From Chloroflexus islandicus (GTDB lineage: Bacteria; Chloroflexota; Chloroflexia; Chloroflexales; Chloroflexaceae), in the NCBI RefSeq assembly GCF_001650695.1, contig NZ_LWQS01000053.1, positions 1 through 57,007 of the forward strand: DNA of 57,007 nucleotides, read 5' to 3'. Shown here in pieces: positions 53,428 to 57,007 of this stretch. The notes beneath the pieces are model-generated. The model was not told the DNA's origin and did no database searches. It worked only from the letters and a program-made list of their open reading frames with translations. Each line of letters begins with the position of its first letter. Within the stretch, counting starts at the first letter, position 1. A program made the translations under genes and the position numbers.

Positions 53428-53501
53428 ATTCGGGCTTGCCTGTACGCGCAAGATTGCGTATAGTACAAATAAGCGTGAATATGTGACAAAAGGAGTGCGG
53501 T

Positions 53502-54506
53502 GTGTCGCTGAATTCGATCTCGATCATCACGCGCGGGAACGGATTACCGGTCAGCCAAGCTCTGCCGGCTGATGAGCAGCTTGCCCAGCTCTTCCACCTC
53601 AGCGATCTGCCTGCCTCGTCGAATGCTGATGAACTCCCGCCGCCGCCGGTTCGTTCGCTGGCTGAGGCCTACGCCATCTGCGACCAGATCATCCGGCGCC
53701 ATTCTAAGAGTTTTTTCTTTAGCACGCAGTTTCTGCCGCCGCCGCAGCGCCGGGCAGTGCGGGCCTTGTACGCTTTTTGCCGCACAACCGATGATACGGT
53801 GGATATGGCAACTTCTGATCCAGCTCGCGCTCTCGCTGAATGGGTGCGGGTTGCCCGCCGTCCGCGCCTTGACACTTCGCATCCGGTGCTCTTGGCATGG
53901 GCTGATACCTGCCAACGCTACAATCTCGCCCCTCACCTGATCGATGAGTTGTTGGCCGGCGTCGCGATGGATCTGACGATTTCGCGCTACGCCACCTTTG
54001 CCGATCTCTGGCTCTATTGCTACCGGGTCGCCTCGGTCGTAGGCTTGTTGGTGATCGGGATTACCGGCGCTGCTCCCGGCGCGACACCGTATGCGATTAA
54101 GCTAGGAGTGGCGTTACAGTTGACGAACATTCTGCGCGATATTGGTGAAGATGCCGGTCGCCAGCGCGTGTATCTGCCCGAAGACGAGTTGGCGCGCTTT
54201 GACCTGACTGCTGATGATATTTTGGCCCGTGTCTATGATGACCGGTTTATCGCGTTGATGAAGTTTCAGATCGAACGCGCTCACCGCTTGTACGAAGAGA
54301 GCTGGCCCGGTATTGCGCTCTTGCCGGTTGAGGTGCGCTTTGCGGTTGCCGCTGCGGCGTGTGTTTACCGGGGCATCCTTGATAAAATCGTCGCAAACCG
54401 GTATGATTCCTATACCCGCCGCGCGTATTTGACCTTGCGCGAAAAGGTGGCATGCTTGCCGCGTATCTGGTGGGATGTGCGCCGGTTGGAGAAGCAGGCC
54501 CGTTGA
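53502..54506 (+). CDS. crtB: Phytoene synthase
   Basis: 334 residues of the squalene/phytoene synthase family; it condenses two GGPP to phytoene, the entry to carotenoids. Motifs: HSKSFFFSTQFLPPPQRRAV near residue 65, the first Asp-rich box RTTDDTVDMA near 92, and the second box TNILRDIGEDAGRQRVYLP near 208. GTG 53502 with AAAAGGAG upstream. The gene follows the CarH-like repressor on the same strand with a hairpin between. The first box has DMA where DEA is common, but both aspartates needed are present. Confidence 0.94.
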   Translation: MSLNSISIITRGNGLPVSQALPADEQLAQLFHLSDLPASSNADELPPPPVRSLAEAYAICDQIIRRHSKSFFFSTQFLPPPQRRAVRALYAFCRTTDDTVDMATSDPARALAEWVRVARRPRLDTSHPVLLAWADTCQRYNLAPHLIDELLAGVAMDLTISRYATFADLWLYCYRVASVVGLLVIGITGAAPGATPYAIKLGVALQLTNILRDIGEDAGRQRVYLPEDELARFDLTADDILARVYDDRFIALMKFQIERAHRLYEESWPGIALLPVEVRFAVAAAACVYRGILDKIVANRYDSYTRRAYLTLREKVACLPRIWWDVRRLEKQAR

Positions 54507-54507
54507 G

Positions 54508-54628
54508 GGGGTGGTCTGGTTTGTACTGGCTAGATGCTTGGGGTGGTCTGGTTTGTACTGGCTAGATGCAAAAGATGGTTCTGTGCTTGGTCACTCACCC
54601 GTCAGTGATGTTTGTACTAGATAGATGC
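54508..54628 (+). repeat. 32-bp direct repeats before the DUF2085 gene
   Basis: A 30-base sequence containing TTTGTACTGGCTAGATGC is present at 54508-54537 and 54540-54569 (identical, period 32), and a variant TTTGTACTAGATAGATGC occurs at 54611-54628. ATGGTTCTGTG (about 54574) and ATGGTTCTATG (about 54643) show a second, weaker shared block. The copies lie in the 144-base gap before the next start codon and could be operators or remnants of slippage. Confidence 0.85.
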
Positions 54629-54650
54629 TGTTCAAGCCTAGAATGGTTCT

Positions 54651-55178
54651 ATGACTGCATACGCTTTGTCCACCCCGCAGCCAATCCGCCCGTGGCCACG
54701 GTGGGTATTTGATCTCTTGCTGTGGATTCTCTTTCTTGGCCCGATTGCATCACCGCTCTTCCGCGCAACCGGGTTGCCGCTAGTGAGCGATGCCGGGGTG
54801 CTGGCCCGCGATCTGCTGGCCGCCTATATTTGCCCGACGCCGGAGCGTTCGTTTTGGTTGTTGGGCTGGCCGATGGCGGTTTGCGCCCGATGCTGGGGGG
54901 CCACGATCGGTCTCTGGCTGGCGCGCCTAAGCATCGGAGAGCGTGCGCCGGCGATATTGCGCGCCTATCGCTCGCTGGCATGGCCGCTGCGGTTCATCAT
55001 CGCTGCTATGCCCTTCTTGCTCTGGCCGCTTGAGATTGTTGGTCATTACAGTGGCTGGTGGTTTGCCCCCCTCTGGTTGTTGCTGCTCAATGGTGTGCAA
55101 GCCGGTTTTGCCGCGGGCATCTTCTTCGCTTCGGTTTGGCCCGGCTTGTGGCCGGTGCCGTCACGCATAGCCGGATAG
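54651..55178 (+). CDS. DUF2085 membrane protein
   Basis: 175 residues with four hydrophobic segments. The loop block CPTPERSFWLLGWPMAVCAR, followed by CWGATIGLWLAR, matches the DUF2085 pattern of two cysteine-bearing loops (C...RSF...CARC.G). Function unknown. ATG 54651 lies directly after a block of 32-base direct repeats; no strong ribosome site was identified. Followed by an intrinsic terminator. May be co-regulated with crtB, but that is inference from position. Confidence 0.8.
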   Translation: MTAYALSTPQPIRPWPRWVFDLLLWILFLGPIASPLFRATGLPLVSDAGVLARDLLAAYICPTPERSFWLLGWPMAVCARCWGATIGLWLARLSIGERAPAILRAYRSLAWPLRFIIAAMPFLLWPLEIVGHYSGWWFAPLWLLLLNGVQAGFAAGIFFASVWPGLWPVPSRIAG

Positions 55179-55213
55179 TGTCTGGCACGGCGACACAACC
55201 TACAATGATGAGG

Positions 55214-55256
55214 CCGGCGAGAGGGGTATCCTGACAACCTCTCGCCGGTTTTGTTG
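55214..55256 (+). terminator. Intrinsic terminator after DUF2085 gene
   Basis: CCGGCGAGAGG (55214-55224) / CCTCTCGCCGG (55238-55248) followed by TTTTGTTG. The rest of the gap up to 55414 shows no gene. Confidence 0.8.
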
Positions 55257-55414
55257 CCTTTATCATGTGGTGCGGCTATGCGTCACCTATCGAGGAGTAG
55301 GTAGCCGGTTGGCGGATGCGCCGGCTGTGGGTGCGCCGAATGCGCCGGTTCCAGTATTGGGGAGGAGATTCATCTGCTCCATCCACACGCTTGATCAAGT
55401 GAGGAGATCGCCCT

Positions 55415-56617
55415 ATGCGTTTCTGGTGGTTGATATTGTTGGCTGTCCTCTTCACCGGCTGCGCGCGCGTTGATGTGCCGGCTTCACCGGCAGCGGTTGC
55501 GCCAACGCCGACGGCGCCGCCGGTGCGCCCGACCGATGCGCCGTTGCCGCCAATCGCTTCCGCGCCGGTGGCGCCTACGGCTGAGGCTGCGTTGACTGAG
55601 TACGAACAACGGCTGATCGCGCTCTACCAACGCGCCAGCCAAGCCGTGGTGAGCCTCGATGTGGTCGTTGATCCGAGCGCCAATTTGCCGCCGGGCCATC
55701 CGCCGATTACGCCTGATGGGCCGACCGGGCAGGGTTCTGGCTTTTTGTTCGACGATCAGGGCCATATTGTGACCAACCATCACGTGGTAGACGGCGCCGT
55801 GCAAATACAGGTGCGCTTTGCCAATGGGGCGACGGTGATTGCCGATCTGATTGGCAGCGATCCTGATAGCGATTTGGCCGTGATTAAAGTGACGAGCTTG
55901 CCCGAGGGGATGACGCCGTTGCCGTTGGGTGATAGCCGGGCAGTGCAGGTGGGGCAGACCGCGATCGCGATCGGTAGCCCGTTTGGCGAGCAGAACACGC
56001 TCACGGTGGGGGTGGTGAGCGGTTTGGGCCGCACCTTGCGCGGGCCAACCCGCAGCTTCGGCAGTTTCAGCATTCCGAACGTCATCCAGACTGATGCCGC
56101 GATCAATCCCGGCAATTCGGGTGGCCCGTTGCTCAATCTGCGTGGCGAAGTGATTGGGATCAATACAGCGATTGCGGTTAGCCTCGGCGGGCGTGATTTC
56201 GAGGGGGTTGGCTATGCGGTGCCGGCGCAGACGATTGCGCGCGTGGCGCCAGTGCTGATTAGGCAAGGACGGTACGACCATCCATGGCTTGGCGTGAGTA
56301 TGACCACGATTGACACGTTGTTTGCTAACCGGTTTGGGTTGCCGGTCAACCGTGGGGTACTGGTGGGGACAGTCCAGCCGAATAGTCCGGCGGAACAGGC
56401 TGGGTTGCGGGGTGGCAATACAACCGAGACGTATCGCGGTCTGCCGGTGCGGATCGGTGGTGACATTATTTTGGCGTGCAATGGCGTGCCGATCGTCTCC
56501 AGCGATCAGCTTATCGGTTTGCTTGACCAGTTTACGGTTGGCGAACGGATCGCGCTGACGATTCAGCGTGGCAACGAGCAGATCGAGGTGCCGGTGACGT
56601 TAGCGGCGCGACCGTAA
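55415..56617 (+). CDS. HtrA/DegP-like serine protease lipoprotein
   Basis: 400 residues. Lipoprotein signal with lipobox VLFTGC, Pro/Ala-rich linker (about 20-65), trypsin-like protease domain with triad H123 (TNHHVV), D153 (SDLAVIK) and S235 (GNSGGP), and one C-terminal PDZ domain (about 295-395, PWLGVSM start). Family members degrade misfolded envelope proteins. ATG 55415. Anchoring to the outer face of the membrane is inferred from the lipobox. Single gene with repeats downstream. Confidence 0.93.
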   Translation: MRFWWLILLAVLFTGCARVDVPASPAAVAPTPTAPPVRPTDAPLPPIASAPVAPTAEAALTEYEQRLIALYQRASQAVVSLDVVVDPSANLPPGHPPITPDGPTGQGSGFLFDDQGHIVTNHHVVDGAVQIQVRFANGATVIADLIGSDPDSDLAVIKVTSLPEGMTPLPLGDSRAVQVGQTAIAIGSPFGEQNTLTVGVVSGLGRTLRGPTRSFGSFSIPNVIQTDAAINPGNSGGPLLNLRGEVIGINTAIAVSLGGRDFEGVGYAVPAQTIARVAPVLIRQGRYDHPWLGVSMTTIDTLFANRFGLPVNRGVLVGTVQPNSPAEQAGLRGGNTTETYRGLPVRIGGDIILACNGVPIVSSDQLIGLLDQFTVGERIALTIQRGNEQIEVPVTLAARP

Positions 56618-56629
56618 CTGGCAACGCTG

Positions 56630-57007
56630 CGGCGGCGGGCCGGCGGCCCGCGCTCCGGATGGGGGTGAAGGCGTTGCGATGCTTTGGTGTGCCTGCACCC
56701 CCAGCCCCGCTCCCACTGGCGCGGGAGAGGGGCGGACGGAACCGCTCATCTGGAACCCGGCAAAGAGCCGGGCGAGGATTACGAAGCCCGCTGCGCGGGT
56801 TGATGCCCCGCCCCCGCTGGGGTGCAAGGGCGGACAGAGCATCTGATCTGGCGCCCGGCCCTGAAGGGCCGGGCTAGGGTTACGAAGCCCGCTGCGCGGG
56901 CTGATGCCCTCACCCCCAGCCCCTCCCCCACTGGGGTGCAAGGGCGGACAGAGCATCTGATCTGGCGCCCGGCCCTGAAGGGCCGGGCTAGGGTTACGAA
57001 GCCCGCT
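56630..57007. repeat. Intergenic repeats, 114-bp tandem, cut by the window end
   Basis: After the protease gene, a unit beginning GGTGCAAGGGCGGACAGAGC starts at 56821 and again at 56935 (period 114). It contains GCCCGGCCCTGAAGGGCCGGGC and CCCGCTGCGCGGGC, i.e. the same building blocks as elsewhere but in the opposite orientation. The second copy runs into the window end. No gene is supported. Confidence 0.85.

Overview
The window reads as chromosomal DNA of a filamentous anoxygenic phototroph of the Chloroflexus type (Chloroflexota). This is inferred from gene content, not from a database search: a PuhE-like photosynthetic-complex assembly protein, a phytoene synthase beside a CarH-type B12 photoreceptor, a giant multi-GAF histidine kinase, moderately high GC, and GC-rich dispersed intergenic repeats. 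Almost all of the window is dense, ordinary-looking chromosome. I see no prophage, transposase, CRISPR array or rRNA operon.

Layout. 1-717: repeats, then puhE-like (754-1518). 1794-9702: a tightly packed plus-strand run with an ADP-forming acyl-CoA synthetase, a BioD/DRTGG-like protein, a small unknown, pyrD, a membrane protein, pyrF, pyrE and two Yip1-like membrane proteins. 9734-11681 (minus): an ECF sigma factor, an overlapping membrane anti-sigma candidate and a polymer-forming membrane protein. 11822-14095: a small unknown, an orphan nucleoside-type ABC permease (minus) and scpB. 14096-16014: a DnaA-box cluster and dnaA, a candidate origin. 16065-23844: a GT39-like membrane protein, an S41 lipoprotein protease, an aminotransferase, a pseudouridine synthase, a DUF2325-like protein and small membrane proteins. 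23844-29548: repeats, an orphan ABC ATPase, valS and more repeats. 29549-41302 (minus): a four-gene run with a left-handed beta-helix transferase-like protein, a REC plus degenerate-GGDEF regulator, a 2,785-residue kinase and an alpha/beta-hydrolase that lacks its nucleophilic serine. 41432-44535 (minus): uvrA and tRNA-Thr(CGT). 44536-45574: tandem repeats. 45575-48760 (minus): an EF-G-like GTPase, a universal stress protein and a small Cys-containing protein. 49412-57007: mscL, an NDP-sugar pyrophosphorylase and a GDP-sugar reductase/dehydratase (minus), carH-like and crtB, a DUF2085 protein behind 32-bp repeats, an HtrA-like lipoprotein protease and more repeats.

How genes work together. 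pyrD/pyrF/pyrE supply the later steps of UMP synthesis. The two sugar-nucleotide genes probably feed surface glycan synthesis. carH-crtB looks like a light-responsive carotenoid switch, with a consensus promoter overlapped by repeated TTGTGCA boxes. The kinase operon looks like a soluble multi-input sensory system whose hydrolase may act as a ligand-binding partner and not as an enzyme.

The most striking observations are the 14-module kinase coupled by ATGA overlap to a serine-less hydrolase, the CarH signature next to crtB, an S41 protease with Asn where the catalytic Lys should be, and several interleaved families of GC-rich dispersed repeats, one of them MITE-like.
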